Assembly: GCA_022059125.1 (NCBI GenBank)
Contig: JAEUWY010000002.1
Location: forward strand, 3,286,001 to 3,350,000
Direction: 5' to 3'
Origin: Corynespora cassiicola
Lineage: Eukaryota > Ascomycota > Dothideomycetes > Pleosporales > Corynesporascaceae
DNA length: 64,000 bases
The notes under the pieces are model-generated. The model searched no databases. It had not been told where the DNA came from and was given only the letters and a program-made list of their open reading frames with translations. The position numbers were made by a program, and so were the translations under genes. Shown here one piece after another: positions 43,870 to 55,189 of the stretch; positions within the stretch are counted from its first letter, which is position 1, and every line of letters begins with the position of its first letter.

Positions 43870-44908
43870 AGAGTGCCGACCAAGACGAGGCTTATCTCCA
43901 AAGAAGAAATGTAAAAGCCAGGCTGCAAACCGCATTCGTCCGCAAGACTGACGAGGCGTGCGCCTGGAATTACCTAAAAATCTAGGCCGAAACCCCGTGT
44001 GCGTGAGTCTGCCTGGGGAATTAGAGGCCAGTGGCCTTCGCGAAGCCTGAGCATTATGCGTTCATGCCTGGAACGACAGCGGCCCTGGACGAGTGGGCGA
44101 ACGGCCAAGGCACCATCACGTGGCCTGTCTCAGCTGCAAGATTGCCATGTAACAGACTTCAAACGCCGTCAGTGATTGCCCGTAGGGGGGGCGAAGGCCG
44201 GTGTTGGCGGCTGGCCCGCTGGCCAGCTGGCCACGCCCAAGTCCGCAGCCAGCGGCGGCCTTTGGATGTCGGCGGACTGCGGTGCGGGAGTCGAGTTGTT
44301 AAGGGCAGAGGTCGAGTGGCGGTGGTGCCATGGTGGCCAGGGGGAGGTGGTCTTGGGGGACAGGCTGGGGAGACTCGAAGCGCTGTGGATGTCAACCGCA
44401 CGGCGCCGCCTGCCAATCAGCCCGCGAGGTGCGACACCAGCCAAGCCCTGTCCTGAACCCCAGCGCGCTTCAGATGTTAAGTCTCCCCACCGCGCCTGCG
44501 TCCAGCCGCCCGCCAACGCCCGCCAACGCCCGCCAGATCCCTCCGCGCCCTCTGTGCGCTGTCCTCGAGCCTCCTTCTTCCTCGCTCCGACTCCGACTAT
44601 CGCCCTGGACTGCTTACCGTCTTTCTTTTAATCCCACAGCGCCCCTCACCCCGACGCCCCTCGCCCTCTAATAGCCGAAAGACAGCTGCGGCACTCGGCA
44701 CCTAATTACCACACGCTACGCACTACCACCAGCCCCGGCGGCTACCAACGTACTAATCTCAACTCGATTCGAACGGGACGCGCTTCTCTTCCCCTCGCCC
44801 GTCGCACGCACGCACACTCACCCCTCCCCAACCGTGGAGTGGTAGGAGATCTAGCTCTCGAGACACGACGACACCATACTGCCGGGTAACTGTTAAGCAA
44901 CCTTCGTC
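43870..44908. promoter_or_regulatory. Upstream region of noxR
   Basis: 1 kb. It contains CACGTG at 44117-44122, a G/C-rich block giving spurious long frames on both strands, a short tandem CGCCCGCCAA repeat at about 44505-44535, and C/T-rich sequence towards the start codon typical of fungal core promoters. No coding gene was recognised. Confidence 0.5.
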
Positions 44909-46788
44909 ATGTCTCTCAAGCAGGTGCGCGACCACCCTCCTGAGTCGCTCCGGCCGGTGCGACTTGACCATCAATTGGCTAACCGCGGGGCAGGAAATCG
45001 AGACCTGGGTGGCAGCCCTCGGACACTACGACAACAACGAGTTCGACGAGGCATTGAAGGCATTTGACGGCATATCCGACACGTCCAAGATTCTATTCAA
45101 CTGTGGTGTGATTCATGCCACTCTCGGTGAGCATGAGAAGGCGGTAAGTCTTGGGCACCCGAGCGCCACTGGAGACGCGCACATGCTAACATCTACTCAG
45201 GTCGATTGCTACCAGCGCGCTGTGCGGCTGGATCAGTACCTCGCCGTCGCCTACTTCCAGCAGGGTGTCTCCAACTTTCTCATGGGCGACTTCGAGGAAG
45301 CCCTCGCTAATTTCAACGACACCCTACTGTACCTCCGTGGCAACAACAACATCGACTACGAGCAGCTGGGTCTGAAATTCAAGCTTTACTCCTGCGAGGT
45401 TCTCTTCAACCGAGGTCTTTGCTACATTTATCTCCAGCAGAAGGATGCTGGTATGCAGGACCTGTCGTTCGCCGCGAAGGAGAAGGTTGTACCCGATCAC
45501 GACGTGATCGACGAGGCTATCAGGGAAGAGGCAGAGGTATGGGTTTCGAGATACTCGCATGGAATCCACACACTGACGCAACACAGGGCTACACAGTCTT
45601 CTCCATCCCAGTGGGTATTGTCTACCGCCCCAACGACGCCAAGGTCAAGAACTTGAAGACGAAGGACTACCTTGGAAAGGCCCGTCTTGTTGCGGCCTCT
45701 GACAGGGCTAATGCCTTCACCGGATTCGCCGGAGCTGAGATCAAGAAGATGGGCAACTCCGCAAAGGATGACAGGCCCGAAGATAAATTGTCTTACGCGG
45801 CAACGAACCTAGTGAAGCCCGAACTGATGAGCCGGGCCCGCCAGCAATCGGAGCCGCCCATGAACCGCAACATGTTCCCACCCACTCCCCCTCCGGAATC
45901 CGACAACAGAAAGTCCGCAGGCTCCGGAGGCTCTGGAGGCTCTGGCCAGAACGGTCAAATGTCGCGCGCCCAGTCTGTTCGTGGTGGTGGTCCCAAGCCC
46001 CAGCCCCTCAACTTGGGACGTGCGGCATTTGACCAGCGAGAAGCGGAGCCCCGCCGCAGGCCCACTCAGCGCTCGGCCTCGGAGCGGCCGCCACCAACTC
46101 GCCAGGAGTCCATGCGTAGTCGAGATGCGGGGCGTGATATGGGACGTGACCGTCGTGATCCTCGCGATCAGCGTGATCCACGCGAAAAGCCTCGTCGCCG
46201 TGGCTCTGATGATGACTTCGACGACTACGCGGACGATGTTTACGACATGTATCAACCACCGACGCGTGGAAGCCGTCCCGGTTACAGCCGATCCCAGCGA
46301 GGAAATAACTCGAGACCCGCCTACATCGATGAGGAAGAAGAGGATGACTACGAGCAGAGTGACTTTGAGGATGCTGAATTCGAAATGGTCTCGCGCTCGA
46401 AGACAAGGAGAATGCGGTCTCCCGCTCGTTCCAACACGTCCCGCCGCAGTGACCGTGATCGTGACGCTGGTAGCAAGATTAGAGTCAAGGTCCACGCCGG
46501 CGATACCCGCTATGTCTTCATCGACCAAAACAAGACAATGCGGGAGTTTGTGCAGCAGATCCGCGAAAAGTTCGGCATCCGACAGAATTTCAAGATTGAG
46601 ATCAAGGACGATGGCGATATGATCACCATGGCGGACCAAGACGATCTGGACATGGCTATCCAGACTGCAAAGACCATGGCTAGGAAGGAAGGCGCAGACG
46701 TGCCGAAGATGGAGGTAAGGCTCTCCACCAACTCCAGCAATGAATTTGAAGCTAATCATATCTTTAGGTTTGGATCAAAGAAGTATAG
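44909..46788 (+). CDS. noxR: NoxR, p67phox-like regulator of NADPH oxidases, 5 exons
   Basis: Model: join(44909..44923,44994..45143,45201..45536,45587..46714,46768..46788), 549 residues. The first exon is 15 nt (MSLKQ) and the last 21 nt (VWIKEV plus stop), so both are easily missed. TPR repeats occupy about residues 1-170 (WVAALGHYDNNEFDEALKAF, CYQRAVRLDQYLAVAYFQQG). The activation region FSIPVGIVYRPNDAKVKNLK follows, then a Pro/Arg/Asp-rich disordered middle, and a C-terminal PB1 domain (KIRVKVHAGDTRYVFIDQNK to about 543). NoxR activates NoxA/NoxB through Rac and Cdc24 for hyphal differentiation and host entry (established for the family). Confidence 0.96.
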
Positions 46789-48478
46789 ATTAGAGATACC
46801 CAGCACGCAGCGTGGCTCCCGCGAGAACTCGTTTGCCTTGCATCCTTTTTTCCTTTTCCTCTTTCTGTTCTTGCAAAGTCTTCGAGTACCCCCCTTTTTG
46901 TTTATGAAAATACACTGTTTTCTCCTTTTAGCACCACCGTACCAAATTGGGTACAGTGTAATGTCGATATGTCATTATCAGCGAGCATCACTACACGTTT
47001 CTGTACAATCGCGCGAGCATTTTCCGTGGTTTGGCGTTCCTTTTATTCACAGCCGGACTGTTGAGTGTCCGCTAGCTAGGCCTTATCTAGCGGGGAGACG
47101 ACGTGAATGGGCACAGTAATTACGTGGTATGAAGGCATATGCATCTTCATACGGTTTGAATGTCTAGAATCCGATTCTTCTCTTCTCTCAAACATTTTTT
47201 CCAACAACATCAACCCACGCCCATATTCTTATCAAAACGAAGCGAACTCCTGGCATGTCAAGCTCATACTCTGGTGAAAAAAAAAGTTCTATTTGCAGGG
47301 CGCTGGACAAGGCGAAAGAACACTGGACCTGACATCACTGCATGACAATGTAATCTCAAATAGCAACACGGAAAAAGCATCTCTACGCGCAGGCAGGGTA
47401 CCCTTCCCCAAAGTCAGACACGCCCGCCTCACCTCCCCGGGGGGATAGAGTTCACATCCCAGACCCGGCCCAATACGAAGACATGCGTGAGCCACACAGC
47501 CTGTGGCACACGACAAAACCTCCAGCTCGGGAGTTTTCGGCCGCCACGCCGTTCAGGAACAGGCTAGGCTGCGAGGGCGGCACTTCGCGTTCCCGGCCTC
47601 AGTGCGTTCCCGATGCATGCATAGAAGCCTGCTACCACGCGAGCATCAGACCACTATGTTTCGGCGGCTATACGGGAGCATCTGCAGCACGTCTTTCTCC
47701 GAGAGGCGGCCGACGAAGCTTAGCCCGGCCGTACGATGGCGGCCTGATTCTCGCCTTCTCGTCACGGATGCGGAGTTTCTTGGGTGGCCTTGGAGGAGGA
47801 GAAGGAGGGGGTGTCTTGGTCTTGGAAGGGGGAAGGGTCTGGGGGAGAATCCTCCGGCTGAAGCTCGGAGGCCGCCGTCTCAGGGCGCGGCCAAGGCAAC
47901 AACGCATGTAGCAGCGAAGCACCTGTCAAGGAGTCGGACAAGAGGCTTGGATGGGCTTGTCTGATACTATCCTTTGGGTGCAAAGTTCGTCCCGGGTTTG
48001 ATGTCTTGGGATCTTTGGAGTGGGCGGGGGTGGTTGTTTGGGGTCGCGTTTCAGCCTGGCCTTGGTTCGACGGGTAACGGGTCTGTAATGGAACTGTGGT
48101 GTCAGTGGTCTAGCCGTACCTGGGTGAAATGCTATGTTAATGCCTTGGTTCAGTAGCCTGAGGTTTCGTGGGGTGCACCTGCGGTTTTGACTGGGCTTGG
48201 CTGGTTGGAAGAGTTGCATTTTGTACAATAGTTTTACACACTGGTTGGTCGGTGCCGACGGGTCCAAACCATATTACCGCCGCGGTTGTTACCTGTCCCT
48301 GAACGCCAGTTCCATGCTCTCAGTGTCCCTCGTCAGGGCACGTAATAAAGGCTTTCCATCTCCTGTTACTATAGCCTGATGGCGCGCCTGGTGTCGTACC
48401 TGCCCCCCTCATCATCATCTGCACGTGCGGACGTGCTTCGCAGCGTGTTTCTCATCGCCCTCGTCGGTCGTAAGTATT
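46789..48478. other. Intergenic between convergent noxR and TOM5
   Basis: 1.7 kb. The first 400 bp are T-rich and likely noxR 3' UTR. Between about 47640 and 48270 there are overlapping minus-strand frames (for example GLSFVGRLSEKDVLQMLPYS, near 47660-47730, and a Ser/Pro/Asp-rich frame at 47762-47983) that look partly protein-like but sit in different frames without clear splice sites. A relic or unmodelled gene is possible; none is called. Confidence 0.4.
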
Positions 48479-48757
48479 TTACATGGGAAGCAGGACCTCG
48501 CTCCAGCTGCTGTGCAGGAATGCGACACCGATCTGGAAAGAATCCGAGGTTAGCCAATGATCAATGTGTCCGGATGCGCATCAGGTATCCCATCTTTTCC
48601 GCATCTTATGGCATTGGCTAGGGAGCCTTACAGCGAACATTCCAACGGCAGTAACGACGGAGCGGTTCTCCTGGCTGGTGAAGGCCTGGACGGTGCTGCG
48701 CGCGAAGCTGGGCTCCTGGACGGTGCGGCCCTTGGATGCTACGGCTTTGGGAGGCAT
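48479..48757 (-). CDS. TOM5: Tom5-like small subunit of the mitochondrial import receptor, 2 exons
   Basis: Model: complement(join(48479..48532,48632..48757)), 59 residues, too short for most ORF scans. It starts MPPKAVASKGRTVQEPSFAR; exon 1 ends in NRSVVTAVGMFA and exon 2 continues IGVAFLHSSWSEVLLPM. The 99-bp intron is phase 0 with GTAAGG donor and TTTCCAG acceptor. The single tail-anchor helix spans the splice junction (about residues 34-50). It agrees with remembered filamentous-fungal Tom5 sequences (tail-anchored, outer-membrane TOM core). Identification rests on that similarity. Confidence 0.8.
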
Positions 48758-49318
48758 GGCTTTGGACTGGCGAGGGTGTTAGTGCTGGACCAGGGAAATG
48801 CGGGAGACGGCGCGCACGTTTAATTGGAGTATATGGGGTTCGGAAGATGGATGTTTCGCGGTGCAGGGCTCGTTGCGACGTGATGGGGTTGACGGAAGCT
48901 AGAGAAACTTTTGGGTTCGGGAGGAACAATGATTTGCCGTTCACCCTGGATCACCCTGGATTATATAAGCAAGCATACATTCTTCACCAAGTTGGCACCC
49001 AGTACACTGGAGTAACGAAGGACATTAATTCTTTGTCGGTTGTTGGCCTATTGAAACACTCTGTAAATGAACATTGGCCTTTTCGACACGCAGTCCCTGT
49101 ATGCAGGAGTAGTCACACCATGATGGGCCAAGTTTGGTAAATGAAAGTGTCATCAGTATTCTTGGTGTACATGTATGAGTTTCATTTGAGGAGCGTTTCT
49201 ATTCTAGTTTGGGTTCAAGACGGTTTTGCAGTGTTTGATAGTAATGGTGTTGCTTACGACCCCTGCAATGCTCCATAAACGCCTATTCCAATCCCTTCCC
49301 TATGCAATAACTATACGC
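48758..49318. other. Intergenic upstream of TOM5, 3' flank of phosphoesterase
   Basis: 561 bp. It includes a directly duplicated ATCACCCTGG near 48940-48960 and otherwise unstructured sequence. The TOM5 promoter should lie in the left part. Confidence 0.45.
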
Positions 49319-51227
49319 CTATGGGCATTCATCCTCATTTGTGTTCCAGTGATCCTTAACCCAATCTGTAAGTACGTCGGTGAAGCTCTTGCCGTCAAAG
49401 AAGTATTCAGTGTCTACTTCGCTATAATGCTCGCCCAGGTACTCCAACGCTAGCAGAACCCATTTCTGAATGAATTCATTATACATCAGATCAACTGTTT
49501 CGGGTTCTTCATCCTCCGTTTTGAAACCAACAGGAGCCTGGATACAGTTTGGTACTCGATAAAACCGTATCGGCGAGTGAAGCGTATCGTCCCCATCTTC
49601 CCCTGCATCATCCTTGGTCGTATAGCCTGGAATAAGTGGTTTTTCATTGATTGATATAGGGGACTGTGCCTCTGGTCCTGGAAAGGTCTGTTTCTCCTCG
49701 GTGCTGGTGTACATTTCAGGACGATACTTTGCAGCAACCTGTTCTGCTGGCTGCAAATACACGTTCTGTCCTCTCATCTGGCTAAGGATCGGGCCTTGGC
49801 TGTTCAGGAGCCTCAAAACCCTTCTTGCGGCTTTATAGGGCACGTCTTTGATGTAACGGATGCCGCTCGTGAAAGGAGAGACTAGGAATTTAGTATCCTT
49901 GGTGAAGGGTCCCTTGAAAATGTCGAAGCGAACTCCGCCGGTGTTGGTTATTACAAGTGCTTTGCCACCATTCTGAATGCGCTCAGACTTTTCAATCGAC
50001 TGTGGAAGGATTTGCTCTTCTAACAAGGAGAAAATGCTTTCTTCGTGTGGGTATGGCCTTCTACTGACCCAAAAGTCATGGGGGGCACATCCGTAGCGCT
50101 CCCCAAGCCCAAGGGACTTTCTCGCATCTCCAATTTCACTGGTTACGTTGAGGCCATGTGCCGTAGGGAATGAATTTTCATCCTTCCCACTGTGATGGTG
50201 CAACGAGAACAGGTTGTTATCCAAGTATCGCCGAGCGAACTTGAGCTTGGACTTCTGAGGAACAGCGGGTCTATCGTTTGTGCCGCCGGTTCTAAGGCCA
50301 TCAATGGACATGAACCCCAAAGTCTCCATGTAGCGTCCACTTTCAAGCGCTACGGATTTGTCGTCAAATATCTTGTAATCGCGAATATGCGTGTGGCCTC
50401 CAAAAAACTGGATAGGAGTGTCCCATTGGGCGGACCGAATAGTGGAAAACAGGGTGGCGTACTCGCTAGACCGGATATCCACATGGCCATAAACAAGTAT
50501 CAGATCGACATCTTTATCGCGTATGGCTTCTTTGAACCATTCTTCCCCTACCGTATCTTCTACTCTGTGAATGACTGTATTATTTGCATTGCCAGTGAAG
50601 TCAAATATGAACCCAAAGGCTAAGATCCGGATTCCCTGATTCTTAGTTGTAAATTTCTTGAATCGCGGGGCAAGTGGTTCCAAGATGCCAGTCTCGGGGT
50701 TATAAATGTCGAGATTGGATGCCAGGTAGTTTCCTCTGAAATCAGGGACAGTATGATAAAACTCGCCCTCGGAAGATGTCTTCTTATAAAGTTCGTGATT
50801 GCCAGAGCTTATCAAATCAATGTTTTGTTCTTTAGCAATCTCGTATGTAAATTTCCCGCGCGGTTTTGATGAATCGTATATTGCGTTGCCTTCGATCCGA
50901 TCTCCGGTATCTATCAGGAGAAGATCGGAGCCTTCGGCATCAGCGCGGTCATGTAAATGTTTGGCAAAAGAGATGTAGTCGCCCCAGTCTGCCGAATACG
51001 AAGGCCTGCATGTAGTCAGACGGCTGGACAGATGGAACTGTTGCGAAGCTTGGGACATACTCCTGCAAATGGCCCCCCCACCAACCGTGGATGTCAGTAG
51101 TGTGCAGAAAGTTCAACTGGGCCCAGGGCAATTCGCGCAAAGGGGCAGCGATGGGCGATGGGGCCGACGGCTGCGCGCTCCAGACGAGGCGGTGAAGAGG
51201 AGACAACAAAAGAATGCCCCTAATCAT
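49319..51227 (-). CDS. Calcineurin-like metallophosphoesterase / 5'-nucleotidase-type protein, 2 exons
   Basis: Model: complement(join(49319..51005,51061..51227)), 617 residues; the 55-bp intron joins GA|G (LQE-PSYSADWGDY). Metal-binding motifs appear in family order: D-x-H in LHTTDIHGWWGGH (about 40-52), GD in LLIDTGDRIEGN, GNHE in SSGNHELYKK, GHVD in LVYGHVDI, and GGHTH in FFGGHTHIRDY. The C-terminal half resembles the 5'-nucleotidase C domain. The N-terminus (MIRGILLLSPLHRLVWSAQP) is a weak signal-peptide candidate. It matches the fungal group that includes yeast YHR202W, whose substrate is not settled. Confidence 0.9.
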
Positions 51228-51721
51228 TTTGTCACAGATAGTGGGCGAACGGTGTGATGGATGGAATGCGAAGTGTAGGGACGTCAGGTGGCCATCTAGG
51301 TACTAGGCGGAAACAACGAGAGGTGGCTGGGGACCTTTTCACTGCCTTGGAGCCTGTCCTCTGCCTTGGGGATTGGTCAGCGCAAGAACAAAGGCAAGTG
51401 GAAACTGCAGAGGTGGGCGGCGGGTGCAGTGAATATAAAGCACCGGCCTCAACACAGACACAGACCAGATGTCATTGTCACGCGCCCCCAGCTGTGACGC
51501 TCACCCTGCCTTCACCTTCATCGGGCGCTGACTAAGGCGGGAAACCTACCCCGGTCGCTTAGCCGATTAGCGTGCCGGACCCAACCTCAAAAGCGCCGCG
51601 TTCCTGGTCAGCTTTTTTCTGGGAGCACAACAACACGACATCATCAGCTCACCACCTCCCACCTGAAATCTTTCAGTTCTTCTCTGCCTTGCGCAGACAA
51701 TCCCTTGTTGCGACGCGAAAA
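51228..51721. promoter_or_regulatory. Divergent promoter of the phosphoesterase and RCC1 genes
   Basis: 494 bp between head-to-head starts, without recognisable TATA or CACGTG elements close to either start. An in-frame ATG for RCC1 exists upstream in another model (51572), but the fungal-typical MPPKRAAAKK start at 51722 fits better. Confidence 0.5.
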
Positions 51722-53592
51722 ATGCCTCCTAAACGCGCTGCCGCGAAGAAGGCCGATGCGGCTCCGGCTGCGACCACCAACGGAACAGGTCAGTGTCAAG
51801 CAAGCGCAACCATCATCATGGTCATGGCTAACTTATCCACAGCCCCACGACGAGGCCGCGCAGCCAAGACTGAAGCTGCCGCCGTCAATGGCGCGCCCGC
51901 AGAGCCGCCAAAGAAGGCAGCTGGTAAGAAGGCGCGTCTCTTTGAATCCATCGTCACTAACACGCCGTCAGCAGGACGAGGCCGCCCCAAGAAGGACGTG
52001 ACCAAGTCAGCGACACAGACGCCAGCGGAATCGCCCGAGCCAGAGCCCGAGCCGAAGCCCGCACAAAAGCGCAAAAAAGACGACGAGAGCGAAGCCGAAG
52101 CTGAAGACGCCGAGCCTCAACCCAAGAAGGCAAAGGTGAAGGCTTCGAAGCCAGCACCGGAGCCAAAGAACCAGGCAAAAGGACCGCGCCGCGCCAACGG
52201 CAAGAAGACGGAGATCAACCCTATCCGCTACGCTGAGCCTTTGAAGGTCTTTGTCTTCGGCGAGGGTGCCAACGGCGAGCTCGGATTCGGCGCGACCAAG
52301 AAGGCCATCGACGTGAAGCGCCCGCGTTACAATGAAATGCTCACCAACCAGAATGTTGTCAAGATCGCTACCGGTGGCATGCACGTGCTCGCTTTGACCA
52401 AGGACAACAAAATTCTATCGTGGGGTGTCAATGACAACGGCGCGCTTGGCCGTGACACTTCCAACGCGGAGGTGAAGCTTAAGGACATGGATGCAGACGA
52501 TTCCGACTCAGACTCTGATGATGAGACTGGTGGTCTGAATGATCTCGAGGCCACGCCCACTGCCATCTCCGAGGAGTACTTCCCGGAAAACACCACCTTC
52601 GTTGACATTGCGGCCGGCGACAGCTGCTCATTCGTCCTTACTTCTGAGGGTGCCGTCTATGGCTGGGGAACCTTCCGCGTAAGTTATATTATCCCGAACT
52701 GGTATCTGAGCGTCTCTTACTAATACTTGAGTAGAAGAACGAAGGTGTCCTCGGCTTCGAGCGCAGCTCGCATACAGCAAACCGACCCGTTTACATCGAG
52801 AGTCTCAAGAAGGTCACTCATATTGCGTGCGGAACCAACCATGTTCTTGCACTTGACAAGGACCACCGTGTCTACGCTTGGGGCAGCGGCCAACAGAACC
52901 AGTTGGGTCGTCGTGTGACGGAGCGCAACCTCCAGGAAGCCCTTCTCCCCAACCGCGTCGGCTTCCATGATAGCTCCGTCAAGAAGGCCAGCCAGAAGAT
53001 GGTCAAGATTGCCTGTGGAGATTACCATGGTCTTGCCATCGCTCAGGACGGTCATGTCTGGGCCTGGGGTGCCAACAACTACTGCGAGACTGGACAAGTC
53101 ACGAACGCAGGTGAGGACGATGCGAGTGTCCTCACCCCCAAAATCATCAAGAGTCTCGAGGGCCTCAATATCGAACATGTTGAAGGTGGAGGCCACCACA
53201 ACATTGCCATCACTGCCAAGGGTGAGGCGTTGGTTTGGGGACGCTGTGATGGTTCTCAGACTGGTATCCCGGCGAGCCAACTGAACGCCATCGACGACGA
53301 TACCAAGCTCCTCAAGAACCATGGCAGGCCCAAGATTCTTCTCGAGCCCACCCCCATTCCAGGTCTTAGCAACATTGTCACGGCTGCTTGCGGCCCCGAG
53401 CACACTATTGTAATCAACAAGGACGGCAAGGCCTACTCCTGGGGCTTCTCCGCCAACTACCAGACTGGCCAGGGTACTGATGACGACATCGAACTCCCCA
53501 CTCTGATTGACAACACTGCCGTCAGAGACACCAAGCTCACCTGGGCCGGTGCCGGTGGTCAATATTCAGTTCTTGCCAGCAAGAAAGATTAA
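51722..53592 (+). CDS. RCC1: RCC1-family Ran guanine-nucleotide exchange factor
   Basis: Model: join(51722..51788,51843..51923,51975..52678,52735..53592), 569 residues. The second intron (51924-51974, GTAAGA ... CACTAACAC ... CAG) is 51 nt and leaves the frame open if retained. The Lys/Ala/Pro-rich N-terminus (about 1-145) carries nuclear-localisation-type basic clusters. The seven-bladed propeller then follows, with repeats marked by VFGEGANGELGFG, LSWGVNDNGALGRD, YGWGTFR-KNEGVLGF (across intron 3), YAWGSGQQNQLGRR, WAWGANNYCETGQ, WGRCDGSQTG and YSWGFSANYQTGQG. It loads GTP on Ran at chromatin, driving nuclear transport and mitosis; it corresponds to fission yeast Pim1 and budding yeast Srm1. 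Confidence 0.95.
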
Positions 53593-54382
53593 AAATTCGT
53601 ACGACGTCTGAGAGTTTAATCTTCCCACATATCACTAAAATACGCCTACTTAGGGATACCATTTCACGCAGATGCAGCATGACGAGGGCGTTCAACAGGT
53701 TTTCAAGGGTTACATTTCTTAGTCTGCATAGCGTGGCTTTCTCCTCTTCCATTGTCATACTGAATGTGAGCTTTTCGTGTTTTCGGATCGTGGACGGCAC
53801 GGCAGGTTTTTGGGAACAAATGCGTTTCTGGAAGATGAGCCGGTCATGTCTGATTGTAATATCAGAAGGAAGCATTCATGAAATCTCATCAATTACAAAA
53901 TTTACTACTGATGTACTGTCTCTCTTTTCTGCGCGGTGTAATATCGTCAGCGTCTCGTATGTTTGTTTCTTCCACTGCTCGCATGTCTTTTCCCATATTT
54001 TGCCTCTTGAAGCTGGCCGACAAGGCATACCAGCAAGTCGTCCACCTGGCTGTCCGTCCTTCCGTAGCTAGCCAGTAGTTAAGCAATCGTCCTCGAAACA
54101 AACTCGTATCAAACTACTTCACCAAATGCATGTGCGCACGGGAACCTCGACATGAAGGAAGTTGAAGATTCGATTGACCGTAACTGGAGTGCAAAAGCAC
54201 TGAGATATCACATTCCATCCGACAGACGACTAGTGTCGCCGCCAGCCATATCGATCGCCATGCACCATAAACGCCATATAAATGCCGGGGCCATTAAACT
54301 CCGTAACCGATTCCGACATGTCACTCAATACTACTAACGGCCTCCCTTAAAACGGGCAGCCTCGCGTTCGCTCGAGTTGTAC
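53593..54382. other. Intergenic between convergent RCC1 and RPB10
   Basis: 790 bp containing both 3' flanks. Frames at 53679-54071 (+) and 53537-53875 (-) have no domains. Nothing else was seen. Confidence 0.5.
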
Positions 54383-54879
54383 CTAGTTGATTGGGTTAGC
54401 CCGGTTCTCGGACTGGATGCCATTGCCGTCGGAGGCGACCACGGTCTCGGGGGTCTTGGGGGTAGACCAGCCGGTACCGTAGGAAGCGTTCTCAGGAATG
54501 GAGAGGCTCAGGCGCGGAGTGCTGGAGGCGCCCTGGCGCCAAGAGACAGACTCGTTGCCCTTCTCGTCGGGGTCAGGGACATACTTGAGGAGCTTCTCGA
54601 TGAGATCAACGTGGGTGAGAATCATGCGACGGCAGCAGTAGCGCGTAAGGTTAAGCGCGTCGATGGCGTCCCTGTGGGGTTTTGTACGCGGTTAGCAGTT
54701 ACGCGCGAAGAGATGGGGAAGAAGTCTTACGCATCAGACATCTCATCCTTGTCGATCAACTTGAGGTAGCGCTCCCAGAGGTCACCGGTGACCTGTTTAT
54801 TGTTAGCGACTCGATTGTTAAGGTCAGAGTAGGCGCGACTTACCTTGCCGCAGGAGAAGCAACGGACCGGGATGATCAT
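54383..54879 (-). CDS. RPB10: RNA polymerase subunit Rpb10 (RPABC5) with C-terminal extension, 3 exons
   Basis: Model: complement(join(54383..54671,54731..54792,54844..54879)), 128 residues. The first 75 or so residues are near-invariant Rpb10: [12 protein letters not shown] (exon 1), [20 protein letters not shown] (exon 2), and [20 protein letters not shown] (exon 3), including the C-x2-C and CC zinc ligands. The protein is shared by RNA polymerases I, II and III. Oddly, the frame runs on for about 50 residues (after PDPDEKGN) with Ser/Thr-Pro sites such as STPKTPET. The usual family length is about 70-80. Either the tail is genuine or a 3' intron was missed. Confidence 0.93.
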
Positions 54880-55189
54880 GGTGAAGGAAGTAGGACGCGA
54901 GTTCGACTTTTAAGATAATTGGAGTGAGAAGATCTTGCTCACTTGAGCAGGTGTGCATGTGCGGGGTGAAGAGAAGGGTGGTGAGAGGGCGGCCGACGTT
55001 TAGCTTCAAAGAAATTCGCGATGCGGCCCGCGCCAAGATGGCGGTTCTGCCTGAAGGCGGTGAAGAGCACGGGCCATGGTCTTCGAAACTTTTTCGAACT
55101 TTTGGGATCGCGGCTTTGCGAGCGCAACCACTCGCGTTCTTTTTGAGTGTCCACGCCGGAAAATCGTTTTTTTCGACAGCACTCTCGCA
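54880..55189. promoter_or_regulatory. Bidirectional promoter of RPB10 and NAN1
   Basis: 310 bp between head-to-head starts of an RNA polymerase subunit and a ribosome-biogenesis factor, an arrangement suited to co-regulation of growth genes (inference). No TATA box was seen. Confidence 0.5.

Noticed and set aside
45809..46759. 316-codon minus-strand ORF
   Set aside because: It is antisense to the PB1 and Arg/Asp-rich part of noxR, whose plus-strand domains are unmistakable; the open frame follows from codon bias.
52720..53562. 280-codon minus-strand ORF
   Set aside because: It is antisense to the RCC1 propeller and has no domain.
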